Source: Sycobia sp. Sy_11
Lineage: Eukaryota > Arthropoda > Insecta > Hymenoptera > Epichrysomallidae
Direction: 5' to 3'
NCBI GenBank assembly: GCA_018907035.1
Contig: JACCIC010000005.1
Location: 1,307,501 to 1,371,500, forward strand
Length of the DNA: 64,000 nucleotides
The notes beneath the pieces were generated by a model. It was not told the DNA's origin and did no database searches. It saw only the letters and a list, made by a program, of their open reading frames with translations. A program made the position numbers and the translations under genes. This document shows positions 1 through 14,217 of this stretch, piece by piece; positions within the stretch are counted from its first letter, which is position 1, and every line of letters starts with the position of its first letter.

Positions 1-1384
1 AAACTCTATATAAAAATTTATATATTTATATATGTAAATACTAAAGAATAGATAGTAAAAAATATAGGACGAATAATACAAATAAAGATTGATTCGACAA
101 TTTCAACTATTTTTCCAAAATTAGGTTGAGCAATAAATCGATGAGCCAAGTAAAAAAAATTCTTTATAATGTAATAAAATTACTCTAAAAAATTTAGTTT
201 AGCACAAATAATCCTAATTTCGTTTCGCAGAGCTTTATAATTTTCAACGTCATAGAGTATGGAATTTCTATGTCGATTACTTCTTACATCTTTAGCTAAA
301 ATTATAATGGAACATATACAAAAATGAAGTATAGATAAAATAGTATAATCTATTATATTATACTATCACGTATTCTTAATAATTCTAGTTTAATAGTCTC
401 TAATTGAACTCCTTTACACCTCATTCTTCACGAACATAAATCCTATACTCATTAATAACAGTGTAAAATTGTTATTGAATAGCAACATACCTTTGCATTA
501 GCACGCTGAGAATGAAAAATTCGAAAACCTCGACAAAATCTCAGCATCGCAGTTTCCTTCTACCTCTATCCAACTACCGTATAAGGGTTAGTGAGAATAG
601 AAAACTATGTACTAAAGTATGCGAGTGAAGCAAAAAAGTTACGTTGGCCAGGGAAGGGAGCACAATAGGAAAAAGATACTTTTTGTAATAGTAGCGAAGG
701 GCATTGATATGATAATGAACAGATTTCTCGAGGAAGTAGACAGCATAATTATTATATGCTCACAGAAAATGAGATGATGAAATAATAAAAATAAGCCCTA
801 ATCGAATCAATGTTAATGAAATTATGCAGATCTACAAGTGCAATGATGTCGTTGGACATAATTTATTGCTGCTATTGCTCGATAAAGTTGGATCATACGG
901 CTTTAATTTATTTTTAGAAGCAAGCACGTTAGAAAGGAAACGCTGCCGCCTCGTAAGCCGTGAAAATCCTAATGCGCCTCTCTTCGAGCAAAAGGAAGAC
1001 ATACATAAGCGAGGGTCGAGATGAATTCGAATCGCGTCCGATCGTTTTAGCGCCTATAGCCGATCGACGTTAAACGAGAAAGCTCGAAAGTACGGATCTA
1101 TGCAGCGAGCCTTTGCCAATTTTCTCCCGATGACTGTGATATCGAGCGGAAATAAAAGTCGCCCAACGGGCTGTCCGAAAAATCAATCCGAACGAATATC
1201 TTGCCCCGAGATGATGTAAGCTCGTGCTCGTCGGCCCCGGGCCCTCTTTCCACTTCGACGACACTCTCGCCCAGCGCAAGCAGACGCGAAGATGAAAAAA
1301 AAAAATGGAAGGAATTTCCGTTCTCGGCCAAACGAGCGAATCGCGTGCGCTCGAGATTCCTTTCCCGATGATTCCCTTATCCAT

Positions 1385-1386
<2 letters not shown>

Positions 1387-1450
<64 letters not shown>
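1387..1450. repeat. (CT)n microsatellite
   Basis: About 32 uninterrupted CT units. It lies at the end of a GC-rich patch and creates a spurious Leu/Ser open frame. Confidence 0.97.
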
Positions 1451-1454
<4 letters not shown>

Positions 1455-2181
1455 ATTGCAATGTTCGATAAATTGTCTATTTACATTTGCACGACAAGGT
1501 CGGCGACCTACAAGACCTTCGGATAGACAGTCTAGATTGGATAACGACTTTTACGACCCGTACGCTCTTTCTGATCGAAGAATTGCGTGTAGCGCCATTA
1601 CCGAATGGGATATCCATCTTATTTTATTGAAATAGATGCAATATAAAAGAATAATGGCTGTTTTCAGAAGAAGTATCGAATTCTGAGTAATATTTGTATT
1701 TTATTCTATTTACTTTTTTGTTTGTTCGAATGCTGACGAGCAAAATGTTTTTTACTAATTTCCAATAGTTCAAATGTATATCTTAGATAGCCGATGATTT
1801 TAGATGAATTTTTTAAATATTTTTCCGTCTTTTTCTTAAACGTAAAATAGAGTATATGGATTAATCGTAACAGTCTAAATCAGGAAGAATAGATCTTCGA
1901 ATATGAAAATTTCTACTTGAAAGTATAACAGACTGTATTGTACTTTTAAATGAAATCAATTTTTAAATAGCTAATCAGTATTTCTATTAATTCGTTATGC
2001 TTGTATATATTCATTATATACGTGGATATACAAGAACATAGGGCTATATAAGTGTATAGGACGTTACGTAGAGAGTTACTTATAATTAGAGTAATATCTG
2101 TTTTCATCAATACTACATTAGTTATCTTTTATTATATATGATAATAAATAGATAATTTTATTTTCGCCCTCGTGTATACAT

Positions 2182-2262
2182 GTATATGTATATAAATATA
2201 ATTATTTCGATATAATTATTAGCCCGAACCTGATCGAAATAATTATATTTATATACATATAC
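2182..2262. repeat. perfect 29-bp inverted repeat (hairpin)
   Basis: Positions 2,182-2,210 and 2,234-2,262 are exact reverse complements across 29 bases, separated by a 23-base loop that contains a short GC-rich word. The arms are AT-rich but not simple AT repeats, since each includes a TCGA word next to the loop. It could be a tiny MITE core or a recent palindromic duplication. No flanking target duplication is obvious. Confidence 0.9.
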
Positions 2263-2839
2263 TTTTATTATATAGTTATTATACAATTATAGTTATTCAA
2301 AAGGTATAAAAATAACACTTCAAATAAATTTTTATTCATTTAACGAATCATCGTGTTTTACATACTGAATTGTGATATACAATAGTTTTCTATGTCATTT
2401 TTATAACGATATAAAAATATAAATTGAAAAACGAGATCAAAGAAACAGGTGACGGAAGGGGGGTTAATGATAGAAAATTGCTGAGAGTTTTCATACTAAG
2501 AATGAGTTTTCTCCCTTGAATCTTCCAAATACGTTCATACGATTAAGACCTGCAACAAAAGATATGTCGAGCGTCCGTCCTAAAAAAGAAAAAAGAAAAA
2601 ATAAAAAAATCACAACAACAACGGAATTTCGTTCGGTAAGAAATCCGCCGCTGCGCGCCCCCTGCGGCGCAAATAAAGGCTGGGCTTTAAATCGGAAACG
2701 AATGCAATAGTGCATCTGCCTATAGCTGAATTCTGTACGTATACCGAAAGCCGAGCCCGCTGCTCTTCCCGACCGATTGGAACGCCGTAGGCTATATTCT
2801 CAACAAAGGGAAACATCTCGGGTAATACCTGCGCACATT

Positions 2840-2842
<3 letters not shown>

Positions 2843-2884
<42 letters not shown>
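2843..2884. repeat. (AT)n microsatellite
   Basis: 42 bases of alternating AT inside a GC-richer patch. Confidence 0.97.
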
Positions 2885-2887
<3 letters not shown>

Positions 2888-5800
2888 AGGGGCAAAATTT
2901 TCTCAAACGCGCGTTTCCGTGGGCGAATCTTTCGCCGCCACAAAAACAATCCGGCTATCTTTTTTATTTATCACTTTTTATTTGTTCTCAATTATCGAGC
3001 CGCATAGTTATCCACGACTCATGCATAATAATATATCTATATATTCGCCTTCTCGTGTCCAAATTCAAATGAAGCAATTCAGATTTATTACAGGAATTAA
3101 TTTACATTTATTGATTTTATATAATAGGTGGAAAATACAATGGCAATATAGCGATTCGATGCTACATCATAAATTTCGGCCAATCCCTATTCTCGTCCAA
3201 GTGCGGGAAACTAAGATAAATTAAAAATTCAAGTACTCATAATAATTAACACCCAATCAAATGCTGCAGTTATCTGCTAAATACTCCAGTACATCCCGGT
3301 CACTGAACCAGTTCTTGTTGTTTTATAATATTATTTAATGAATATTAATTGAAATTAAACGTAAATTAGTATGCAAATTGCTATTTCAAAATTTCAATTA
3401 TTATGTAAATCTGTAAATCCTGTAAAATATGAAATCTTTCCAATGTTTTAAAATAATTATTACAACCCATAATTTCCAAGTGAAAGAGATTAAAACGAAA
3501 GAATGGCTGGCCTGACTTTTACGCCTTAACGGAGAAAAATGTAAGAAATCCGATGAGTAGACCTACAAGTGTTAATGAAATGGGATTACATGAGAAAATC
3601 CTAATATTATTAAAATTTACCATGGCATGAGTTACTTATCGCTCAAGTGACTTATTATTATACTTTGTCAATTTCTGGACCGAAATAGTTTTCATTATAT
3701 CTGCATTAATTTTTATTTATGAGTTATATTTATTGTACGTATTATGTAACAATAAATTCTAAAAATCTATCAAAAATGCATAACTTCTTTGTATCAAATA
3801 GAAAATACATATTAATTTAATATATTATATGTTTTGCGCCCAATAGATCGTTTTGAAATTCGAACTAAATTTACATTTTATTCATTCATTTTTTGTTATA
3901 ACTTGCAATAATAAAAGATACAATATAAATCTTTTCCTAAAGATGTGATGAAAGATGTTTTACAATTTTTTTTTTCAAGACTAAACTTTTTTTTATTTGG
4001 TAATCACCTATATAAATAAATGGGATATTATATATGAAAGCCAATGACATGTTGATTATTACGATTAAAGGCATTTTTCAAAAATTCCTTTATTACTGAT
4101 TATATATATATAACAATAATAACAATGTTCGAGTAATTATCACTTAACAATAAACGTTAGATTAATGCATTATTTAAGTAACGTTTATGATAATAAATAT
4201 ATTTTTAATGTATCTTGAACTTACATTACTATACTTGTGTGAGCGCCTCTGGAAATTTACGTTCACGTTATAATATAAGAGCAGATGTAATTCTATTATC
4301 GTGACGCATCGCGCAGATAATAAAGGAAAGTGTTTTCCCAACAGATTAACCATGGCTTTAAGGAAGCTCAGCTGTAAAACTTGAAATTTTTTGTTCTCCG
4401 CCATTTCCGACCTATAAATACTGTTTATGCTTGCAAATGGAAACCTTATAGAATGACAAAGAAATTGCTTAGATAGCGTCTTTAGGTTAGTCAATTATCA
4501 CATTTGCGCTATATATTTATCAAAGACCATTGTTGTTTTTCACTTAAGACAATAATTGAATTCAACAATCTGCCAAATATTCTCTACGGCATTTTTATTT
4601 TCATGTTTAATGTTCGCTTGTAGATCTTAAGTGAAGCAAAATATATGTAGTCAGCCACGAATTACTAAACGATAAATGTAACTTATAATATAAATTATCT
4701 TTTTTCTCTCAATGTAATATATAAGAAAAGATCTGGAATGCAGGTACAGTGAAAAAGTCTGGACGAAGGAAAGACTCCCATGTACACTAATGTTAAAATT
4801 ACATAAAACTTTTTCTGTTTGTTCCTCTAGCTCTTCGGCTACGCAATTTGCTATAATTAACATTTTTAACATAATTTGTTTATTTACACGATGTACTATG
4901 GAGAGCATAGCTTGTTTTTATACAATTACGTCATTTCTTATCTTTTAATAAATGTGCATTTTTGAACATAGATAAAATTAACAGAGTTAAATAGCAAGCT
5001 GAACGTTCCAGAATGTACAGAACGATTACGGAATTCCCAAAGTTTGCGCACTCGAACAGAATTTCATTGGCGCAGGGCCAACTCTTTGAGAATGCTCCGC
5101 ATGCCACGATTCCTACTCTAATGGAGAAGTTATACCCAGCTAAATATTGTCTAAATAGTGCCAAGTGTCATACGCGGTGTTTCAATCCGTTCCTCGGCGT
5201 TTGGGAGCATTGCTGAGGAAAAACTAAATACAACGAAATACTTCGTTGCCTCCACTGCGTAATTTTGCGAGGGAATTTCCGTAAGCCTGGCTTAAAGTCC
5301 ACGGCTTACGGGCAAATTGTACGTTGCTGTACCTTCGCGCGCTAATGGCTTATTTAAAAGCGGAGCTTTTCGAAATGTTTTTAGAAGCGAGAAAAAATGC
5401 AAATGCGACTTCGGGCGACCGGGAAATAAGGACCGGTTAAGATGGCTGTCGCTTTCGTTGATTTTCATTTTTTGTTTTTTCCATTCCGTCGCCTCGGGCA
5501 CGCGCTGCTCTCGCGCTTTACCAGAGAGAGAGCGACATACCACGATTAAAGAGGGTCGGATTTGTCGGGAGAAAATACGATATCACGGTCCCGGACCAAG
5601 GAAGAACAAAGACTAGCTTCGCTTTGTAAAATAAGGCACTGCGTCGGGCGTGAAGAAGAGGAAAGAGAACAAGAACGGAGGGGCGGAGCAAAAGAAAAAA
5701 AAAGTCGCGCTTGCGAAGATTTCATTAGGTGTCTGGGAAAAATTTTAGAACGATATAGTTTAGTTTTTTCTTAGAAATCCAAGAATAAAATTAAAACACT

Positions 5801-7638
5801 TTTACAAAGTGATGCCTGGCTCAGACCGTAAATACATTCTGTTTTATATGCACGCTCGAGCGCGAGCGCTAGATTTCACTTATCCAAGATAAGGCTGCCC
5901 ATTATGCCCAAATTTTGGAGACATTATAAAAAAAAAGGCCTCCATCGCATCTCACAGCGGAAAGCGGATTGCGGCCTGTTTGGAAAATTGACAATTACGT
6001 GTCTCGCCCCGAAGAGTTTGAAAATATCCCCATGACGGCAGAAATGTTGAAAGACAACATTCGAGCCAAATTAAAGACAATAATAATAATAAGAATAATT
6101 TCGTCCCTCACTAGCTCCGGCGAACCGGTGCTTTTGCCAATTTGGAACCAACGATAATATCATCGACGCTCGCGTGTATTCCATCTCAAAATCTACTTAT
6201 CGCCGTATTCGGATGAATAATCTCGTCGCAGGGGAAAAATCAGCGCGCCTAAAAGAATACATCCGTTCGTAACGAGCGCCATTAGCCGCACGCGCGCGCG
6301 CGCGCGCTTTCACCACCAAAAATTCTAACACCTGATGGCGAACCGGGGGTTGGGGGGGGGGTGTTGAAACCACTCACTGCCCGCGAATGAAACGGGTCAA
6401 TGTCCATCGAGGCTGTTAGCCCAGCAAATCACCCTCCTCCCAGCCCTATCGCCCGCGTAACGGCTTAATGAGTTCCATTGCACGATTGCGTGCCACACTC
6501 GAAGAGGGGACTGCCCCCACCTCGCAGCCGACCTTGCCGCTGTCCCCCCCCCTTCTATTCCTTTTCTCGTTTTTTTGGAAGTGAAACTTTATCGAACGCG
6601 TTAGCGCGCCGCCGCGCCGGCGAGCGGCGAGCCTCGGGCAAATATTAATTTCCGCGGCCAGCCAAGCGGGGATGTGAGCAGCGAATTAGTGGATGCGGTG
6701 GGTCGACGGAGGGGGGGGGGGCGGCGTTCCCCCTACGTCGGTGCGATGGCAGATAAGGCGATGATTGCGTATTTGCGCTTGGGCTCCGCCGATTGATGTC
6801 GATTATTAGAGGAGCTATGGATGATGTAGACGTTTGAACTCGCAGTTCGCGAACGACACACAATGCCAGAATTGTTCGATAAACCACGGCGCGGATGCAG
6901 ATAATTCATAAAGATGAAATGACTTTTAATAGAAATTAGAAACTCCTACGGGTTTTCGTCCTTAAAATCTCCGAGCGCGATATAGGCCAGTTTCATATTC
7001 TCTATTTATTTACCGCAGTTCTCTGTACTTTATAATCTCTCATGTGAAATATGCCTCCGCTCGTTGGTTGTAAGCAAAGCATATTTAAATTGTTTGAGCG
7101 GTATTTGTGTTATTTAGCAAATACGTAACGAACTTTGAATTAACGCTCGTTTAGTTTCAAATTAAATAAAAAACTTTTACAATGTCTATTCAGTTTCGTT
7201 CGGTATATTATACTTGATGCTTTGTTTTTGTTGTTACCACTGTAGCTGTAGAATTTGAAACATTTTTCACTTATTTTTGAAATTAATTTATTCTGAATTC
7301 TCTTATATTATAATAAGAATCTGGAAAGAGATGTTGTGTTTATTCGATTATTTCAATGTAAATATAAATGTATATGTATATTTCAACAAGACAAACGTTT
7401 GGGGATTAAAATAATTTTTTCAAATAGGAAACCCTATTTTTTCACTTCAGATTATTCAATCGAATTATTAAATTGTGTTAGTTTTCAGAATTATCAACTC
7501 CGATCACAATTTCGACTGAACATGGAAAAATTAACATAGCACAGTTTAATCACCATTCGAATTGATTAGTCGAAATCAAACATCTGGAAAGGTAGTTGGA
7601 AAATTTTGTAATTTTGTGAAATTTACTAAAATGGCAAA

Positions 7639-7643
7639 CTCTC

Positions 7644-7724
<81 letters not shown>
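7639..7724. repeat. compound (CT)n(AT)n microsatellite
   Basis: About 40 bases of CT, with one interruption, pass directly into about 45 bases of AT. A second, shorter CT-rich run follows near 7,909-7,938. Confidence 0.97.
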
Positions 7725-7727
<3 letters not shown>

Positions 7728-10129
7728 TAAAGCAAAAATGGTCTCTATATGAAGATAGAGTTGCTTAGCACTTTACGAGTTAAATAGCATCAATTTTCTG
7801 AACGCCTATTGCCAATTTAGTAAAACGACGTTAATTTTCGGCCAATGGCAGTCTCCTTGGAAAACGGCGGAATGTAGCAGAGTAAGCTTAGAACAAAGTT
7901 TCCGTATTCTCTCTCTCTCTCTGTCTCTTTCTCTCTCTTTGCGGTCTTTAAACGTCATCGGATGGAGGCGGCAAATTAGGACAATAAATTCGGCCAGGAT
8001 TGGAATTGATATAATGAAGTATCCAGTAGATCATTTACCGATTGATCCCTATTGACTGGAAAAGAAGCCAAATTGGCTCGATCGCGTTACCCGTACGATG
8101 GAAAGCCGATCGGTTTCGAGCTCAATTGAGAATAACTCGACCGGGGCCGGGGCATTTTTATGTCTTTTATACCCGATAGGAGAAGAAGGATGTCAGTCAT
8201 ATCATTGTCAATATGCGCTTTTACGCTCGTTGTTCGAACGATCAGTTCCCCTCCCCCCCCCCTCGATGGATACGTTGCCCTGTATAACGGGATTGTCCAA
8301 ATGTCCCGCGAATCGCTCACTCTTGCGTACACGTGTCTCAGTTGACGTTCGCGCGTATAAATATTAACGAAATAATCCGTGTTCAGTTTCGACCGGTTAT
8401 TTTTCTTTTTCCTGAACAATTTTCTGAATTTGAAAAAGAGTCCCGAGTATTCAAATTGTCAATAAATATCAATTGACGTCTTTATGGTTACTCACAAATT
8501 GTAATCGTTAATGAATCGATTCTTCTGTATGAATTATATATATATTATTAAAAATAATAAAAGAAGATAATAGAAGCGAAACCTTTCTGTTCATCACTTT
8601 CGCATTTCTCGCAATATCCGATATTATTTTAAGAGCAATATTTCTTTGCCTAACTTTATACTCGTAAAGCGCTCAGGCGAAAATCGTTAAATATACCGAT
8701 TTGTTCGAAAGATACCAATCTACCACTAATTGCCTCTTTAATAACCGTTATAACAAGAGCGAAACGTGCGTCGAAAATTTAAACGATCCAATGAGCTGTC
8801 GCGCGTACTCCGCCTTCATTAACGTTATTTCAACCGTATACAGTTACGGACATTTTCTGAAACTCCCGCTCACGATTTCCGCATAATCCGCGTATTAGAT
8901 AAACACCGGGAAGATTATTTATACGGTCGCTTAATAACGGAATTTCGAGGTCTGCTCAGTCTCTCTCCCTCCCGCTCCCTCTCCAGCTAAGCGAGCTCTC
9001 CAGGAAACTGCTACCTCGTCAGAAATAAGCCGCGCCAGCTAAACGGAATTACGGGACCTTCCACCGGTCGGCCGCGCGCGAGCAGAGAAAATTAAATCCT
9101 GCGCGAGGATACGCGAGGCCGGGACGAAAGTGGATGGAGAATTATATGAGACCGAGATATCCCGGGGCTATGGGCGAGCTTCGTTAAAAACTATGCCTAT
9201 ATCGCGGCTCGCTCGGATCTGTTAAAGGCCAATGTTCCCAGGAAACACCTTCGTCGGGACAAACGGGCCGCAATCAAACTTCGTAATATATGCCATCTAT
9301 AATCGTTTATCACATTTAATAATGGCTCATTTAGTTTGTGACGCTCATTATCAGAGAGGGGATCTGTTACAGAGTTTCCCATTACTGCATCGGAAACTAG
9401 GTTTTTTTTTCAGAAAAGTAATATATAAATTTTGCTGAAATTATAAGCTTACAATTAATCTAGTTCCATTATATTCAGTAAATACAACATGTATCAAAGA
9501 CGTAAGTATTATATTAAAAATTCATTTTCTCTATTTCGCAAAATGTCAAACTATATAGCTTCACGAATTTTCATGTACTTAAAAACGTATTTTTTTACAG
9601 GGTAGTGGAACGATTACTTTTATTTTTTCTTTACTAAATTATAAGTATCGAAAATATGTTAAAATAGTAAATTTTATAGATGTTACTATCATTTTTTATT
9701 TAGGATAACACACCACATAATGTGTAGAATCTTACAAAAGTATAATATAAAACCATTCATGACACCGGAAAAATTACCTTTATCATCATTGAATCGATTT
9801 CGAGAGACTTTCAAAATATTCGTTCTATAGAAATAATAATTATTAAGTAGGCGCAGAGTGATCAATATTTTAAAAAATCGTTTATAACTCAATAAAAATA
9901 TGCATTCCTTCATTATCAATCATATAATGTGGCGTAATGTAATGAATGTCAATAAAGTCGTGAACATATGTTAGTTAAAGAGGTTAGATAAAACTACTCT
10001 TCTATAAATAAAATCCAGCTGACAATTTTATCACGAACTTCGAAAGAATTTCGAGTATGCAAATAAAATTTCAACTATATGACACACTCGAACTAAACGC
10101 GCAAATATCAGAGTTGCCATGACTGCCGG

Positions 10130-10132
<3 letters not shown>

Positions 10133-10183
<51 letters not shown>
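10133..10183. repeat. (AT)n microsatellite
   Basis: About 51 bases of alternating TA. A second run of about 26 bases lies at 10,388-10,413. Confidence 0.97.
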
Positions 10184-10186
<3 letters not shown>

Positions 10187-13160
10187 GTCGTGCATTCGAA
10201 TGAGCTCGAATCAACTTCGGTATCGCGCAACCACTCTTGGAACTCGATTTATCAACAGCACAAAGACATGGTTATTTATTATATCCTTTGTATAGAGATG
10301 GGCTAGCGCGAGTAATTCGAAGCGATCGTTTCACAGAATTGGAAAAGCATTTGAGAAGGACGCCCGTAGCGCGGAAACGAACGATCAAAAATATATATAT
10401 ATATATATATATATTTTAAAAATGGTCATTTTTATAGTGTTGGTGTATTATGGATTTATAGAAAGACTAGATAAGCCATAGTCGATGATAATAGTCACTA
10501 AACAACGAGTATGACGTAATTATGAAGAGAATCTTTGATATGAAAATTTACACATAAAATAATAGTTCTATCTCGAAAATTTTGCGGCGCAAATTAAATC
10601 TTCTCTGAGGGACAGTTTTAAAAGAATGCACGCACGAACCGTCAAAGTTTGCTCAATCCGAAAAATTTGCCGATCCTACGTAAAAATTATACACACCATT
10701 CTCGCAAGTAACGTACACGAGGAGAATTTCCCAACGGCAGACGATGTTATAATAAACGATACAACGGAAGCACATTAACCGCATTGCTATACAGTGTCAG
10801 TGGTAGCCATTCATTCGCATTCGTTAACTATAAGATTTCCTTCTAGAATTTGCAGTTACGTGAATAGCAAAAGTTGGCATGAGCGTAATAACAAATATAC
10901 GTAGCGAACTTGATAAATTAGAAACTCGCTCCTTTCTAACAAAATCAATGTGTAGAACATTAGCGTCGACTATTAATAAAAATATTACAAAGAAACTTGT
11001 AATCTATGAATTAAATAAATCCAATTGACGAATTGTATTCATAAATGACGCGTTATGCACTCGATCAATAAGGAACGTACTGCGGTATGGTGGCATACTT
11101 GGCTTATGCCTAAATATTTATAGAAATCAAGATTCTCTGAATATCGCATCCGCAGTTCATGCTGATAACGGCATTATTCCTATTAATAAGGCCGGCATGA
11201 ATATATGAACGTTCGACCTATCAGAACCTGTGAGTCTCTGCCTCTGGCAGTATAAAAAAACTACCGAGAATGGGATAAATTCTGAGACCAGAAAAAAAGC
11301 GTATTTATTAAAATAATAGAATGAAAAAAAAAATATGTAGCAGTTCAGATATTATTTAAAAAATAAAAATACTAGTCTTCGTCGACATGGCTGAAGAAAT
11401 TCTCAACAGAAGAAACTATAATTATCGTATACTGAAGGAGAAATGCAGAGAGTTCGCATACTCTGTCACTGCTTCATTTTTCCCAAGACCAGCTCTAGAA
11501 GTCATTTTATGGAAATGTCGATTCCTCTTCGTCAAGCAAACGATGAAGAGGCTTAAGAAAAAAGGAATGCTAAAGGATTATCCATAAATCTGGAATACTG
11601 TTAAAGCTCCAATATCAGTCATTTAATAATAATATCATTGAATATGAGAAATAAGCAGCCGAATTTTCCGAAAGCGAATGCAAAACGGTGGCTGTTCTTC
11701 TCTTTTCTAAACAGGACTATATAATTTGTTTAAATAATAAATAAACTTTTCTCTTTGTATAAAAGAAATCCTTAATGAAATTTTCAGCCAGCTTCTAGCG
11801 AATAAAATATTAGATTTTTCAGTTATTTCATTGCCATAATCAAATATTACAATATGCTTGTATACACGAATAACTTTCATAGGAAATAAATAATTCTAAA
11901 AACATATAAATACACTTTCAATAGCCTACTTACAGCCGTATGCAAACTCACCCATCTAATCATACTTCTTAACTCTGAACTAATATCAAATGAAATTAAT
12001 AATTACAACAAGTATAAAGACTTCGAAACGTAAATATCACGAATTTCAATTAATAACTGGTCCAAGGCTTCTTCAATCTAGATTTACATGCACAAAGGGG
12101 ACTTGAAAGGGGCGAAAAACTGGCACAATATATCATTCTAGCGTGCATATTCATGCTCATACGTATTCAGTTTCTAGTATATAGGAATATTTAAAGTGCG
12201 AATGGCTCTTGGCTGGTCATCTACTGTAGCGCAATATCAGATATATCTCAAAGCTGCATTTCGCGGCAAGAAGTTTATGAATATAAACGTATTGTCGACA
12301 GTTCCTATGTTTTGAAATAAAGGTCGAAATATTATACAAAGTTTAATCAAGGCAATGTACATAGATGCTGTTTGGTTATTTATTTTCTGCCTTGAATTCT
12401 TTAAATTTTTTCGATTCAATGGTTCCTTGCTACTTAAATATTTAAAACGAAAATTCTGCTTTTTCAAAGTTTTGAAAAACCCAGTATAGTTGAAAAAAAT
12501 TATTCATTGTTAAAACTCTATTTAAATTTTTAAAGATAAAAAAGGTAATATAAAGAAGTTCATTCTTCACTTTTCTTTTATTCAAGCATATTGCTTATAA
12601 TGTAAATAGGAAAATTTAAATAGAAACTTTTGTTAATTATATTTGTAAATAAGATAACTTAATTGCAGATATCTCTTATAATTCCACGTAGAAGTTTGTA
12701 AAAATAAGAAAACAATAAAGTTGACTTGAAGATCGTTTAATTTAAAGGATTTATGAAACGTCGACACAGTTTGCCAGCTGAAGTCTGAAAAGTTTCAAAG
12801 AGATAGACAGCGAGCAATTATAAATGCAGCATCAAGAATTTATTTAATAATGACAAGGAGAAGGAGTTAATTCGCGACGTTTCTGTTACAAACATATAAG
12901 TCTAAAAATTGTCAATAATTTTAACTTACATTAAAATTGAAATCGCAATTAATCCACCAATGTAACAATAACGGTCTCTCTTCTTCTGTACTATAAAACA
13001 TAACTGACGATAGATTTTCGCCTATATAATTATTGATAATTGGCATTGATGAAGAATGTTTCCGCTGTATGTTTATATCGTTTATACGTCGTCGATTTCT
13101 TCCCTGGAAATATACCCTTTATGAAAAAGAACGAGGCGGAAGAGAGGCGAAGTGAAAGAG

Positions 13161-13190
<30 letters not shown>
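13161..13190. repeat. (AG)n microsatellite
   Basis: About 15 AG units inside a purine-rich segment. It causes opposing low-complexity open frames on both strands. Confidence 0.95.
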
Positions 13191-13193
<3 letters not shown>

Positions 13194-13743
13194 TGACTGT
13201 AAAGACACGAAATGCCCGGCATTTTTTAGGTGCAAGATAATGTAATACTTGCCCATCTGATTCCTCCTTGCCATCCAACTTTTATTTCCCTTATCGCTCT
13301 CGCGGTATTCGCGCGGCTTATTTTCGCGGCTAAGCGTCCGCAGCCGGGATTAAGGGGACTCGCGCGGATGGCATTCGCTTAGCGGGCGTTTATCCAGAAA
13401 CGAGAGATTCAAGTCACATACATGCATTCAAATGCGCTTAATCTTTCGCCACCGAAGGACGTAGGAATTACTGCTCCATTTCCGCGCAGTAGCTCAGCTG
13501 GCTAAACGCGGTTGGATATTTTCAACGGAAAATTGCGGAACTTGTATTAGAGGATATATTTGCAGATTGATGTAAAAGCAGTTAAAAAATCATCAATAAT
13601 AATATTTACCAATCATATCTTAGTAGAGTATTGATAAGAATATTGATAAGAATGTTCAAAATAGACCTTAACTTTGATTGAGGCTATTTTCTATTATTTT
13701 ATTGTTTATAATCTCATTCATTAATTGGTTGGAGAAATCATGT

Positions 13744-13745
<2 letters not shown>

Positions 13746-13796
<51 letters not shown>
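13746..13796. repeat. (AT)n microsatellite
   Basis: About 51 bases of alternating AT. Confidence 0.97.
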
Positions 13797-13799
<3 letters not shown>

Positions 13800-13971
13800 A
13801 TAATTTCAGATTATAGCCTGTACTTTTCGTAATGACTTCCTTCGCTTTGAAGCGATTCTAATTCCTATAATACTACTATGAGAAGAGATATCAATAAATT
13901 TAAAATTGAAATGTTTCAAAATGTGTCTTGGTTCGAATTTCGAAATTCTTATTTGTACTACGTGTATTTGT

Positions 13972-14217
13972 ACACTGAAAAAAATTTCTGATATCAAGTA
14001 AATATTTAATTGTTTTGTACCAAGTAAATAATTTTCTTAAATTATGAAATATTTTCTCTAGATTTAAGACAACGTGGTTTGATTTAAGTGAAATCTTCTT
14101 ATATCAAGTAAATACTTCCTTCGCTTACAAAGATAATTTCTGAGTTTAAGAAAATAATTTACTTGATACAAAATAAGAAAATATGTACTTGATAATAGAC
14201 ATTTGTTTTTTCAGTGT
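13972..14217. mobile_element. MITE with long terminal inverted repeats
   Basis: The 246-bp element begins ACACTGAAAAAA and ends with the reverse complement of that word. The inverted similarity continues inwards for roughly 80-90 bases: both arms contain ATCAAGTA, then AAGTAAAT, then TTTCTTAAA in the same order. There is no coding capacity, so it would depend on a transposase elsewhere. I could not fix a clear target duplication, so the superfamily is not assigned. Confidence 0.8.

Larger units (their letters stand above)
1..9420. other. non-coding stretch with GC-rich patches
   Basis: I see no convincing gene. AT-rich DNA alternates with GC-richer patches near 1,020-1,560, 2,560-3,000, 5,300-5,750, 6,230-6,900, 7,980-8,350 and 8,940-9,370. 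The patches hold CpG-rich words, runs of G or C, and a CG dinucleotide run at about 6,290-6,308. The open frames here are short, lack family motifs and run into simple repeats. The region could be introns or regulatory DNA of a gene whose exons lie outside the window. Confidence 0.5.

Noticed and set aside
11387..11587. 66-codon plus-strand frame starting MAEEILNRRN
   Set aside because: Protein-like composition, but no homologous family, splice context or neighbouring exon that I can support.
13486..13510. tRNA-like A-box word (GTAGCTCAGCTGGCTAA)
   Set aside because: No anticodon arm, B-box or acceptor stem follows at the right spacing.
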